Below, in pieces: positions 21,741 through 33,017 of a DNA stretch of 64,000 bases (position 1 is its first letter; each line of letters opens with the position of its first letter). Below the pieces are notes generated by a model that did not search any database, was not told the origin of the DNA, and worked only from the letters and a program-made list of their open reading frames with translations. The translations under genes and the position numbers were made by a program. The DNA comes from Rheum nobile (lineage: Eukaryota > Streptophyta > Magnoliopsida > Caryophyllales > Polygonaceae): contig WOAB01000098.1 of assembly GCA_027886185.1 (NCBI GenBank), positions 3,782,001 through 3,846,000 of the forward strand. The letters are read 5' to 3'.

Positions 21741-22808
21741 TGATGAAGATCAAGGATCGAGAATGACGCGGTGCAAGGAAAGGCTCAAAAGGTCTCCGTG
21801 GAAGCGTCAACCCAAGGCCAAAAAACAGGCCTGGCTTCAACCGGTTCGTTCTCCTTCACCTGAACTCGGAATTGGATGATTCTGACGACAGTAGTTAGAT
21901 GGTGAAGTCTAGTTTCTGTCCGCCAAATTTTAGAATTTTCTGAGTGGTGAAGCAAAAGATATGGTATTTTTACTGAGGGGTCGCTGAAAGTTCCGGGAAG
22001 GAATTCAACGAAATGGTTGTTGTGGATGTGGGTGACCGAATGGTGAATGAAGATGGACGTTGTTGGTGATGGATATGTATCTTCCTAATCCAAGATATGA
22101 CACACTGGACCAAGGAAGACAAGGCAATGAATTTGAGATTTGACTCACTCAAACACAATTACCGAACAATTGATGTAACACACAATCACAATCAATTGAT
22201 ATAACTCACAATTGAAGAAGGAAGAGAGCACACTGGTGCAAACTAATTATGCATTTTCATTTAGTCTTGGACGTGCCTTATAATGAAACAACCTAGCTTT
22301 TAAATAGGCTGCAAAGGAAAATAAAAAAAAGCTTAAAAATAAACCACTAACACTTACCCACTAATACAAAGCACTAGTGAGCATTTTAGGGAATTAAAAC
22401 TAACCACTAACTCTAAACACTCACCCACTAACACAAGGCACTAGTGAGCATTTTCGGAAATTAAAATTAACCACTAAAATGTCTTAAATTCATTAATAAT
22501 ATGATTAAAATAAATGGCCCTAAAATGGCCAGCCTTCTGCTGAGCTGTCGTAAAGACAACAATTTCTGGGTTTCGTTTCCGGGAATTTGAGGAAGACCTT
22601 AACATGATAGTTGTATACATTTTCCTTAGCTTTCCAATGACTACTCATGGGCCTCCATTGGACGTTCGTAGCTCCGGATATGGCCAGAATACTGAGTAGG
22701 TGTCGATGCGACAGATTCTTTGATTTTGACACCTTTCAAGTTTCGAACCATTTTCTTGGGACAAGCTTTTGACCTTCTTCAAAAATGACGATGTCCATAG
22801 TCACATCA
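21741..22808 (-). repeat. LTR (3' in element orientation) of nested element, 1068 bp
   Basis: Plus strand runs TGATGAAGATCAAGG to GTCCATAGTCACATCA. It contains a duplicated segment of about 75 bases around CACTAGTGAGCATTTT (22370-22460). A CCTATTTAAA box on the minus strand near 22300 is a possible TATA element. Confidence 0.93.
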
Positions 22809-23158
22809 TCCTCTCCTCCTTTAAGAGGATTCGTCCTCGAATCCAAATGATAAAGAAAAAATTTCTTATGAAGAGGTACGAGAGATGACTTGTCTTTCCT
22901 TTCTTGCATGGCACGAGTAGTCTTGGCAAGTGATCCTGGGTTAGTGGACTCGACCTCCTCTTCTTTCGGTTGTGGCTTCTCCTCCACAACTCTCGGGGTT
23001 GGCTCATCATCAAGCACTTGTTTTTCAACAACAATGCCAACGGAAGATTCACACACTTCTTCCTTAGACGATTCATCCCCTTTAAGTTGTATTTTCTGTT
23101 GTGAAAAATATTGACGGATCATCTCCTCAACCTTCTTCCAAGAGTCGGGGTGATACAT
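22736..23158 (-). CDS. Short gag-like or unknown ORF of the nested element
   Basis: The first ATG is at 23158 (MYHPDSW), although the frame is open back through the PBS. About 140 codons run out of the 390-bp internal region and end inside the LTR at 22736. The protein is rich in Glu and Lys, with a predicted helical start (VEEMIRQYFSQQKI) and a DSRTNPLKGGEDD motif near the end, the latter like the start of some Gypsy polyproteins. No zinc knuckle, protease or RT. A gag remnant is a guess. Confidence 0.45.
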   Translation of the reverse strand: MYHPDSWKKVEEMIRQYFSQQKIQLKGDESSKEEVCESSVGIVVEKQVLDDEPTPRVVEEKPQPKEEEVESTNPGSLAKTTRAMQERKDKSSLVPLHKKFFLYHLDSRTNPLKGGEDDVTMDIVIFEEGQKLVPRKWFET

Positions 23159-23198
23159 GACTCCTTTCGAAACCTCCTTGCGTGGCTCTGATACCAAA

Positions 23199-24266
23199 TG
23201 ATGAAGATCAAGGATCGAGAATGACGCGGTGCAAGGAAAGGCTCAAAAGGTCTCCGTGGAAGCGTCAACCCAAGGCCAAAAAATAGGCCTGACTTCAACC
23301 GGCTCGTTCTCCTTCACCTGAACTCGGAATTGGATTATTCCGGCGACAGTAGTTAGATGGTGAAGTCTAGTTTCTGTCCGCCAAATTTTAGAATTTTCTG
23401 AGTGGTGAAGCAAAAAATATGGTATTTTTACTGAGGGGTCGCTGAAAGTTCCGGGAAGGAATTCAACGAAATGGTTGTTGTGGATGTGGGTGACCGAATG
23501 GTGAATGAAGATGGACGTTGTTGGTGATGGATATGTATCTTCCTAAGCCAAGATATGACACACTGGACCAAGGAAGACAAGGCAATGAATTTGAGATTTG
23601 ACTCACTCAAACACAATTACCGAACAATTGATGTAACACACAATCGCAATCAATTGATATAACTCACAATTGAAGAAGGAAGAGATCACAATGGTGCAAA
23701 CTAATTCTGCATTTTCATTTAGTCTTGGACGTGCCTTACAATGAAGCAACCTAGCCTTTAAATAGGCTGCAAAGGAAAATAAAGAAAAGCTTAAAAATAA
23801 ACCACTAACACTTACCCACTAATACAAAGCACTAGTGAGCATTTTAGGGAATTAAAACTAACCACTAACTCTAAACACTCACCCACTAACACAAGGCACT
23901 AGTGAGCATTTTCGGAAATTAAAATTAACCACTAAAATGTCTTAAATTCATTAATAATAGGATTAAAATAAATGGCCCTAAAATGGCCAGCCTTCTGCTG
24001 AGCTGTCGTAAAGACAACAGTTTCTGGGTTTCTTTGCCGGGAATTTGAGGAAGACCTTACCATGATAGTTGTAGATATTTTCCTTAGCTTTCCAATGACT
24101 ACTCATGGGCCTCCATTGGACGTTCGTAGCTCCGGATATGGCCAGAATACTGAGTAGGTGTCGATGCGACAGATTCTTTGATTTTGACACCTTCCAAGTT
24201 TCGAACCATTTTCTTGGGACAAGCTTTTGACCTTCTTCAAAAATGACGATGTCCATAGTCACATCA
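23199..24266 (-). repeat. LTR (5' in element orientation) of nested element, 1068 bp
   Basis: Same length and ends as the LTR at 21741, with about 24 substitutions and no indels noticed. The PBS lies immediately at its inner side (minus strand, about 23197-23185). Confidence 0.93.
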
Positions 24267-24609
24267 CTTCTCTAGGCTCGAGATGGAGGAAGAGAACTCA
24301 GACTTAGAAGAAGAGGAGGATGAACTTACGGCCCTCTTCACAAAGAACATCAAAAAATTCTTTGTGAAGGGAAGGTTCCAAAAGGGAAGTTCCTCCCACA
24401 ATGGACCCAGAAGAGATCTCAAGGAAGTCTCCTGTTACGAGTGCAAGGAAAATGGACACTACGCTAAGAATTGTCCCAACAAGGAAGACTTAAAGGAAGA
24501 AGAAAGACCTCAGAGAAAGAAGGCTCTCGTAGCCTCATGGGGAGAAGACTCAGATGAGGAACTGGATCTCAGTGGCTTCTCTGGAGGAAGATGTCTCATG
24601 GCAAAATGA

Positions 24610-27600
24610 GACTCAAGCGACTCAGAAGACCTTGAGGTAACTTCTGACGATCTCTTAAAATCCCTAGTTGATTGTGATAAGAAACAACTTCTTAAGATCA
24701 TAAAGAAACTAGGAAAGGAAACCAGTTCCCTTCAACAGAAACTAGATGATTGTGAAGATGAAATTGCTTGCTTGACTGTTGAGAATTCTGTTTGGAGTAA
24801 GAAACTTGATGAAACTGAGAAAGACCTAGCTGAAACTCACTCCAAACTCATTGATATTAGGAATGTGCATGCTAGTCACCTTAAAACTTGCAAATCTTGT
24901 GATGAAACTAGCATAGATTCTATCAAAGTTCCCTTGCATGCTAACCCACCTGAAAATGACATGCTTCAATCCATAATTGATAGGTTAGACATTCTCACTA
25001 ATTCCATTAATGAAAAAACGATAAATCAAACTATTTTTGTGAGACAACGCCATGGAATAGGATATGTCAATAATAAAGGGAACAATGATGCTGAAGAAGA
25101 AAAGGCTAGGCGAGAACTTGTTGAGATGAATGAGAATCTCAGTATTGCTCTTGCCACTTCTCGTGATAGAAATCAATTCCTATCAGAGAAGATCATGGTC
25201 CTTGAGAACAAGCCTGAGGTTGCCAAACGTCTCAATGAAGGCTCTCAAAGTCCTAAGAAGGAACCAAAGGGAAAAGAAAAGATGGTTCCTGAAAACCAAT
25301 GGTTCACCAATTCCTTTGCTCACAAAAGATATATTGACATGGCCCATAGCAAGGTTAGAAACAATATTGATTTTAACAAAAGGAAAACTGAAAAACCTTT
25401 TAGGCCAGGAAAAGGAAAATATGGACATGTTGTTTACAATCGTTTGTGTACCTACTGTGGTAAGAATGGTCATTACAACACTGATTGTGCTAAGAAAAGG
25501 AACTCTGAAAAGGAGAAAAGTACTCATTACCATGAAAGGAACCAGTTCCCTGGTTATTCACAGACTCGCAATGCTAATCCCCCCAGTAAAGCCAAGCTTC
25601 GCTGGGTTCAAAAATCTTAGTTCCCTTATGTGCAGAAAGAAGAGAGACAACCTCAACTATGGTACATCGACAGTGGGTGCTCATGCCATATGACTGGAAG
25701 AAGAAATCAAATGACCTCTCTTCAACCTCTCTAAGGAGGGAACATATCCTTTGGAGACAAAAGCAAAGGGAAAATCTGTGGAATAGGAACTGTGAAACTC
25801 AACGATCACATTCAGGTAAACAAAGTTCACCTTGTTGATAATCTTGGTTTTGACCTAATAAGTGTGTCACAACTGTGTGATCAAGGAGACAATGAAGTTA
25901 GATTCAGATCAAACGAATGTTCAGTCCTTGACTCCTCGGGACAAATCATCCTAAAAGGGAAAAGATTCAACAATGTCTACATAATTGATCCATCCTTTGT
26001 TCCCAAGGAGAAACTTTGTCTCTCAACTGTGAATGACCAAGCTGATTTGTGGAATCAACGCCTCGGTCATGCTAGCACCAAGCTGATTCAAAAGCTACAC
26101 TCAAAGGAGCTAGTCAGAGGGCTGCCAAAGCTAAGTGGCACATCTAAGGAACTGTGCTCTGACTGTGTAAAAGGGAAACATGCTCGTAGTTCCTTCAAGT
26201 CCAAAAACATGGTAAGCACCTCAAGGCCTCTTGAACTCATCCACATGGATCTGTGTGGACCCATGAGAGTTCAGAGCCTAGGAGGGAACAGGTATATCTT
26301 TGTTCTTGTCGATGACTTCTCTCGCTTTACTTGGACCATCTTTATTAAATCTAAGAGTGAAGTTATTGACCGCTTTAAAGATCTGGTTCCCTTGTTAGAA
26401 AAATCTCTTGATTGTTCACTCAATGCTATTCGGTCTGACCATGGTACCGAATTCGAAAATGGAGAATTTCTAACCTTTTGCAGTGAGCATGGAATTGATC
26501 ACAACTTTTCTGCACCATACACTCCTCAACAAAATGGAGTAGTGGAAAGGAAGAACAGAACTTTGGAAGACATGGCTCGGACTATGCTGATCTCAAGTGG
26601 ACTCTCTCAATCATTTTGGGCTGAGGCGATCAACACAGCTTGCTACATCATCAATCGAGCCATGCTTCGCCCAATCACAGAAAAGACACCCTATGAGCTC
26701 CTAAGAGGAAGAGTTCCCAACATCTCACATCTGAGAGTGTTCGGATGCAAGTGCTTTGTGCACAACAATGGGAAGGACAATCTTGGCAAATTTGACCCAA
26801 GAAGTGATGAAGGAATCTTCATTGGATATGTCTCGGGTAGCAAGGCGTACAAAGTCTTCAACAAAAGGACTAAAAAGGTAGAAGAAAGTGTTCATGTTAT
26901 TTTTAATGAAAAATCACTTGGAAAGATTGTGCAGAACACCACCAATTCCTTTGAAGACCCGTTTCCCAAGTCATATCAAGAAAATCCAGATGAAGATGTC
27001 ACTCCACCCAGTTCCTGCACTGCTGCTCGGAACCCTCCAATGGCTCCTCCACCAGTTCCCATGAACAATGAACAACAATCCATTTCTGGGAATCATGAGC
27101 ATGACGACAATATTTGTGGAGACCTCAATGACTCATCTTCCCACATGATCTTCAATGGAGAAGGTGATCCCAACCAGGAAGCTGAATGCTCAACTCAGAA
27201 TGTCTCCACATCAAATGCTCTAGCCCCCAACAGAGAAAGAAGAGTCGTCAATCCTCTAGTCAGGTACGAACATCTAACCTTCTTTGCCTTCAATGCCTTT
27301 TTGTCTATTGTGGAACCAAAGAACATAGGTGAGGCACTGAAGGACGCGGACTGGATCCAAGCTATGCAAGAAGAGCTTTATCAGTTCGAAAGGAACAAAG
27401 TATGGCATCTAGTTCCTCATCCCAAGGATAAACACATCATAGGAACCAGATGGGTTTTCAGAAACAAGCTGGATGATACAGGAGCTGTGATAAGGAACAA
27501 AGCGAGACTTGTAGCTCAAGGATACAATCAACAAGAAGGAATCGACTATGATGAAACCTATGCTCCAGTGGCAAGGATTGAGGCAATAAGATTGTTGATT

Positions 27601-28838
27601 GCCTTCGCATCACACAAAGGGTTCAAGTTGTTCCAAATGGATGTAAAGACGGCCTTCCTCAATGGAATTCTTCAAGAAGAAGTCTATGTGAAGCAACCTC
27701 CAGGTTTTGAAGACGATGATCATCCAGATCATGTCTACTTTCTAGACAAGGCACTCTATGGCATCAAGCAAGCTCCCAGAGCTTGGTATGATCGTCTTGC
27801 CCAGTTCCTACTCTCAAATGGCTACAGGCGTGGAGTTATTGATAAGACTCTCTTCATCCTAGAAGAAGAAGGTAACATCTTAGTGGTTCAAATCTATGTT
27901 GATGATATCATTTTTGGTTCCACTAACCTGTCCCTTGTAGACAAGTTCAAAGACTTGATGAGCAGTGAATTTGAAATGAGTTTAATTGGGGAACTCACAT
28001 TCTTCCTCGGATTACAAATCACTCAAAAGGAAGATGGTATTCAAATCCACCAACAGAAGTATGTCAGGGAACTACTGAAGAAGTTCAAAATGGATTCATG
28101 CAAGCCTCTCTCCACTCCCATATCCACCATTGCCCATCTGGATAAGGACCACTCGAGTCCTCTAGTGGAGGAGAAGCTCTATAGAGGTATGATAGGCTCA
28201 CTCATGTACCTAACCGCTAGTCGACCAGACATTGTCTTTGCTGTTGGCTTGTGTGCTAGGTTCCAATCTTGTCCGAGAGAAACCCACTTGGCTGCTGTAA
28301 AGAGAATACTTCGATATCTCAAGGGAACTGACGATCTCTGCATTTGGTACCCCAAAAATGTCCATTTGAGCTCATGGGTTTCACTAATGCTGATTATGCT
28401 GGATATTTGGTGGATAGAAAGAGCACTTCTGGAATGGCACAGTTCCTAGGCCCTTGCCTTGTGTCATGGGGATCAAAGAAACAAGTTTCAGTCTCCCTCT
28501 CCACCACATAATCCGAGTACATTGCAGCCACCTCCTGCTGTTCCCAACTTCTCTGGCTAAAGCAACAACTCGCGGACTTTGGTATGTCTTATGGCCCTCT
28601 CACTATTCTTTGTGATAACAGTAGTGCCATAAACATCTCTAAAAATCCTGTGCATCATACTAGGACCAAGCATATTGACATAAGACATCATTTTCTTAGA
28701 GATCATGTTGAGAAGGGAAACATCATTATGAATTTTTGTAGAACTGAAGATCAGGTTGCAGATATTTTCACCAAGGCATTGAATAGAGTTCCTTTCGAGA
28801 ACCTTAGATTGGAACTAGGAATGATTCCTATTACTCAG
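24610..28838 (+). pseudogene. Copia gag C-terminal extension and pol (PR, INT, RT, RNase H)
   Basis: After gag comes a long charged coiled-coil stretch (24610-25300) and a second CCHC-like knuckle (CTYCGKNGHYNTDC near 25450), a Sirevirus trait. The protease has WYIDSGCSCH (about 25660). Then the pre-integrase zinc domain (LGHAS through CSDCVKGKH, 26050-26180), the integrase core (LIHMDLCGP near 26240, second Asp near 26435, Glu near 26540 in [10 protein letters not shown]), RT from 27370 with YVDDIIFG near 27892, and RNase H to 28838. Breaks: TAG at 25618, TAA near 25732, a frameshift near 28370 inside RNase H, and a TAA near 28510. The RT catalytic motif itself is intact. Confidence 0.93.
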
Positions 28839-29662
28839 TAGTTACCTTAGTTTAAAGAATTCCTTCCAGTTCCCCTGATTGACTAGTTTAAGTTATTTAA
28901 CTTGTTGAGTCTTGATATCCTTGTGTTATATCTTTTGCTACAAACCCTTCTTGTCATAATGGTTTATTACAAAGGCTTAAATAATTTTTTCTGGTTCGTT
29001 TCCTTTTGGTCCTCATTATTCTTTTAACTCCTCATTGTTCAAATTTCTTTGATGGCCCAAAAGTCACAATCTGATCATATTTCTATCCCAACAATACAAG
29101 CCGAAATGATGATTGTGTACTAAGACCTACCCTTGCCTCATTGCTCAATTCAATTCTCTATGATCTATCTCTAAACCCTCTCTGAGAATTAATGTGCAAT
29201 GCGATAAATGGCCTACCCTGATTTCGCGTATGGGAACGTATCTTTTGGTTCCAATGTTTGACCCACATCAAAGGTTCCCATACATCCCTCTAGCATGCTG
29301 AATATATCGCCAGAAAGGAACCAGAATGCAACGCTTCTCTAACGGCTAGATTGGCACCTCCCAGAAGTTATTTATGGCAAATCTCAGAAGCTCAGACCGG
29401 TCTTATCAGTTAGCAGGCTCCCCTCTTCTCTGAATGGGCAAGTTTTGAATTGTTTTGATCCGTTCCAAAAAGCTGCAATTAGCCTTCAATGCTCCAGATT
29501 CTCCCCAATCCTCTCAACGGCTAGATTTGCTTCAACGGTCTCTTCAGCCCCCACCGCCTTTAAAGAGTGGCCCTGTTCATCCAAGCTAATCCCACAACTC
29601 GCCATTTCTCTGATCTTCTGCTTCTCCTTCTCTCAAACACAGAAATCCTTAAATCCTCAAAA

Positions 29663-31282
29663 ATGGCCAACCAAAACCCTAATGTTATCCTGGATGAGGA
29701 AGAGGCTGCCATTCTCAGAGCCTTTCGAGAAAAGAAGGCAGCTTCATCTTCTAAGCCCATTTCTGCCACCTCCTCTCAAAAATCCCAACCTAAAGAGAAA
29801 GCAGTGGAGAACCCTGTGGAGAAACCAGTGGAGCAACCCGAAGAGAAACTTGAGGAGCCACCAAAGGAACAGGCTGAGGAGAAAGCCATGGCCATCACTC
29901 TGGCCTCTGAATCGGCCACCAAATCCGCCTCCAAAGGTGGCTCTCATGACTCCTCGCCTGCCAAGTCTCTCCAAGAGCTCCTCAGCCCTCAACCCTCATC
30001 AGTAAGCCTCAAATCTAAAACCACCTCTAACCCTGATCCCTCAGTCGCCACTAGAATGAAACAAAGAAAGAGGAGCTCCCAAGCTATAGTTCCCTATGAG
30101 GCCAAATCCACAAAAGAAACCAAATCCACAAAAAGAGCCAAAATCACCACCCTCTCTGCCTCTTCCTCCCTGGGTCACGTCTCTTCTCTAAGAGGAAGAT
30201 CCTTAAGCCTCTCATAATCGGCAAGGAATTCTAGACCCAAGAGCTGACAGAAGAAGATGAGGAAATGTTTGGAGAGGCCCTGAACGAGCTCCATTCTCTG
30301 CTACAGTTTCAAGGCTGGGACGAGATGTTGATTGAGCCCTTCTCTGCTTCTGATGAGGTCGTCTGCCTGTTTTACCAGTCCATGGAGTTTGTGCCCGCAA
30401 AGGAGAACTGTCCCTGTAACGAAGCCATTCTCATATGGAAGGGAACCAGCTATCCCCTGTTCGCCAACCTAATTGCGTCTCCTCTAGGGATTGAGTCAAG
30501 GTCTGGGTTTGGCATTCTCCCTCAGAAAAAGGGATGGCCCAAGGGAAAGGGCTACCAATCCAAGGGAGCAGTGGTTAAGAAAATCTACGACGGCGCCTCC
30601 CCTTCATCTTTGGAGACATGATCTCTCCATCGCAAACAGGCTGTTATACTTCTGGATCACCCGCAATCTGGTTCCCAGACAAGAGCACACGAATGATGTT
30701 CTCATCACAGACGCCATTTATATGGACAAAGTACTCTCTGGTGTTCAATTGGATCTCCCTCGTATTGTGTTGGCTCACATGCAGTTTTGTGCATCTCATG
30801 ACTCCCATGCTTTACCCTTCCCCCATATCATCAAGAATATCCTCTCTAACCTTCACCAGTACCCAGATGATCTGTCTGAGACAGTCTACAGCAAGTGTCT
30901 TACCATGGCCACAGTTCGGAAGTTGAAGACTAAGGAACAACTGCCCAACCCTTCTGAAGCTCAAGAAATTCCGCCTAAGGAAAAGGGGAGTTCCCAGGAC
31001 CCTTCTAGTTCCCGACCACAACTCAACCCCTCTTTAGACTCCTCTGCGATCCTTGCTGCTCTGGATCGTATTGAAAAGGCAATCATGGAAGGCTTGACTG
31101 CCATACCGGTCGCCCTCCATGATCAAGTAAAAGAGTTGGGGCGCATAAGTTCTGCTATTGTGGATCTGGTAGAAGTCCTTCAGAAGGATTGGCAAGGTGC
31201 AATCAATGCTCATCAGGCCACGAGCCAAAACGTAGGAACTGACGACAAAGCTGAAGACGAGGAGGCCGCTGCTATGCCATAA
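29663..31282 (+). pseudogene. Additional ORF downstream of pol (Sirevirus env-like position)
   Basis: The ATG at 29663 starts a frame of about 180 codons rich in Lys, Glu, Pro and Ser (MANQNPNVILDEEEAA). It breaks near 30215, continues in another frame (FGEALNELHSLLQFQGWDE; 30260-30620) and shifts again near 30620 to run to 31282. The middle (a YFWITRNLVPR segment, then DAIYMDKVLSG) resembles the 'putative plant transposon protein' domain common in Copia and Gypsy extra ORFs. No signal peptide or clear membrane span is seen, so an envelope function is not supported by this sequence. The C-terminus is a helical, acidic tail. Confidence 0.7.
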
Positions 31283-31644
31283 GAACGCTTGTTCTGGTTC
31301 CCAGTGCTGTACCACCACAGCGTGCTAGTAGTTTCCCTTAGGATCCTACTCCCCTCGTCTATCCACTTGTTGTCTCTCCTAAGATTGCTTTTGTTGTTAT
31401 CTTTGTCATTTATTGTCCTGTTGTTGGTCCTTGTTGGTTGTTGTTTATGTTGTTTTGTGGTTGGTCTTACCCGTCTTTGAACACTGTTCAGTTTAAGCTC
31501 TAATGATTATCTTTTGGTTCCGTTCCAATGATCAATCTGTTTTTTTCCTTAAAGTTTCCATTATGTTTCTGCTATGGGTTTGATGCAATTGTATACTCAC
31601 TTGGACATCCTGCTCTTAACTAGTACTTAATCTTTTCGATGATG

Positions 31645-31902
31645 TCAAAAGGGGGAAGAAAAGGATAGGAACCTTGAACTTTGGAGACTACTGAACTAAT
31701 AGGAACCCTGAACTAGTTCTACTTCTAAGGGGGAATTTGAAATAAACTCGTTCATTTGCTTAGGGGGAATTTGCAACCATTGAATGTTCTATCATTAATT
31801 TGTAATGTTGTAACTCCCTTAATCTCAACTGGTCTCATGAAATTCAAAGTCCTATTATATTGCCAGGTTCCTTGTATTTGTCATCATCAAAAAGGGGGAA
31901 AT
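31645..31902 (+). other. Multiple polypurine tracts before the Copia 3' LTR
   Basis: Four similar AGGGGGAA tracts occur: near 31650 (AAAAGGGGGAAGAAAAGGA), 31727, 31759 and 31889-31902 (AAAAAGGGGGAAAT, abutting the LTR). Sireviruses are known to carry several such tracts; the last would prime plus-strand synthesis. Confidence 0.8.
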
Positions 31903-33012
31903 TGTTAGGAAACGGAACTCTGGAACTTAGGTTCCCCTGAGAGTTCCTTTCCTCAGTTTCTCTACTTTTGACGATGACAAATATTATGATACTAATGTTT
32001 TATCTCAAAGATGTATTTTAAGGAACCACAGGAATATACCGAAGGCAAGAAAGCCAAACAGGACAAGGGAACGAAAGGAACAAGACATATGAAGGAAACC
32101 AGAGGAACCCAGGTGTGCCCAGAAACCGAGAAATCTGGGGACACACAACCTCGGACAAAAGGTGTTAAAATCGACTTGTCCGAAGCTTCCAAAAGCCTAC
32201 CAATACCCAGAGCAAAACAACAACATACCCAGAAACGCTCAACCTCGGACAGAGAAGGTGAAAGCGATAGGACATAGAGACATCGCTGTCCAGAAGACAG
32301 TTCCCAAGCGGCCAGCTTGTTCAACCTCGGACGAAAGTATTTGGACAACGACATAGCAAGGCTCGTCTGAGGTAGTTGACCAACCAAGAGAGATTATGAG
32401 CTGCCTAGGTTGTTTGCACATGCCAAGAACAACGTGGATCAAGGAGAACCACTCATCCTAGGGCAAGCTCAATCTGTGGGAACCCAGAGAGGATCGAGCT
32501 GCGAAGAATCCTCTATAAAAGGAAGACTAACCCAAGGGTTATCTTCAAGCACTGAAACACGACTCACACTCATTAGCAAATATCTAGTGTGAACCTCCAA
32601 ACAAGATCATCAAAGCAAACCGAGATCAAGAGGAACCAGTCAAGGAAGAAGAGCTGAGTGCTAAGTTCTTGTGACTGTAAGTGATAGTTCCTAGGTACGA
32701 AAGTCTGTTTCTTGGATTGATTATTGATTGTGTTAAGTTATCTAGGATTGTCTAACTGTGTGTAAGGCAAAGGAACTGTGTGTTCGTTCCTAGGATAAGC
32801 TGTAACCAAAAGAGATAAGAAATCAAGAAGTAGACTTTGAAATCCTTTCGAAAGAAAGGTAGTGGTTTTTATCCTGGATTGCTAGTTGGCAATCAAAGGT
32901 TTCCACTATAAGGAACTGGTCATTTGTTTGATTGTTTATTTCCGCTGCGAAAGGAACTGAGAATTGATATTCTGAGTTCCTTAAGTTTTTATCTAACCAT
33001 CACGATCCTACA
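31903..33012 (+). repeat. Copia 3' LTR, 1110 bp
   Basis: Equal in length to the 5' LTR. CCTCGGAC is intact at about 32148, 32240 and 32323, with GTCCGA near 32179. TATA box at 32514-32521. Followed by the ATCTG target duplication. Confidence 0.95.
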
Positions 33013-33017
33013 ATCTG

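Larger units (their letters stand above)
21741..24266 (-). mobile_element. Small non-autonomous LTR retrotransposon nested in Copia gag, inverted
   Basis: A 2526-bp element flanked by the 5-bp duplication CTTCT (21736-21740 and 24267-24271). It has two LTRs of 1068 bp and only 390 bp between them. At the right inner border the plus strand reads CGTGGCTCTGATACCAA, so on the minus strand TTGGTATCAGAGC directly follows the LTR: the element lies opposite to its host. A purine tract (GGAGGAGAGGA on the minus strand) abuts the other LTR. The internal region holds one ORF and no pol, fitting the class of small terminal-repeat retrotransposons that depend on other elements. About 24 LTR differences (2.2%) by eye. 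Confidence 0.93.
21053..24609 (+). pseudogene. Copia gag, interrupted
   Basis: The ATG at 21053 opens a UBN2-type Copia gag: a WWEKCMESH segment, then YYSRFNRLIGKL and VVINGLNSKF. Stops occur at 21356 and 21620. The nested LTR element at 21741-24266 then splits the gene. Gag resumes at 24272 with an acidic stretch, NIKKFF, and a CCHC zinc knuckle at about 24436-24477 (CYECKENGHYAKNC), which binds RNA in packaging. A further TGA lies at 24607. Removing the insert and one TSD copy would restore continuity, but the stops alone disable it. Confidence 0.9.
19893..33012 (+). mobile_element. Ty1/Copia retrotransposon, Sirevirus (SIRE/Maximus) type, full length
   Basis: A 13,120-bp element including a nested insertion. 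The LTRs are equal (1110 bp each), start TGTTAGGAAACGG and end CTACA. A perfect 5-bp duplication ATCTG flanks it (19888-19892 and 33013-33017). A PBS for initiator tRNA-Met follows the 5' LTR and polypurine tracts precede the 3' LTR. The order gag, protease, integrase, RT, RNase H is Copia. The large gag with a coiled-coil extension, an additional ORF after pol, several polypurine tracts and CCTCGGAC motifs in the LTR point to Sireviruses. By-eye comparison finds about 21 differences between LTRs (1.9%), so insertion was fairly recent. Several stops and a frameshift make it non-autonomous. Confidence 0.95.

Noticed and set aside
29663..31282. Retroviral-type envelope gene
   Set aside because: No signal peptide, cleavage site or transmembrane segment is visible; only its position is env-like.
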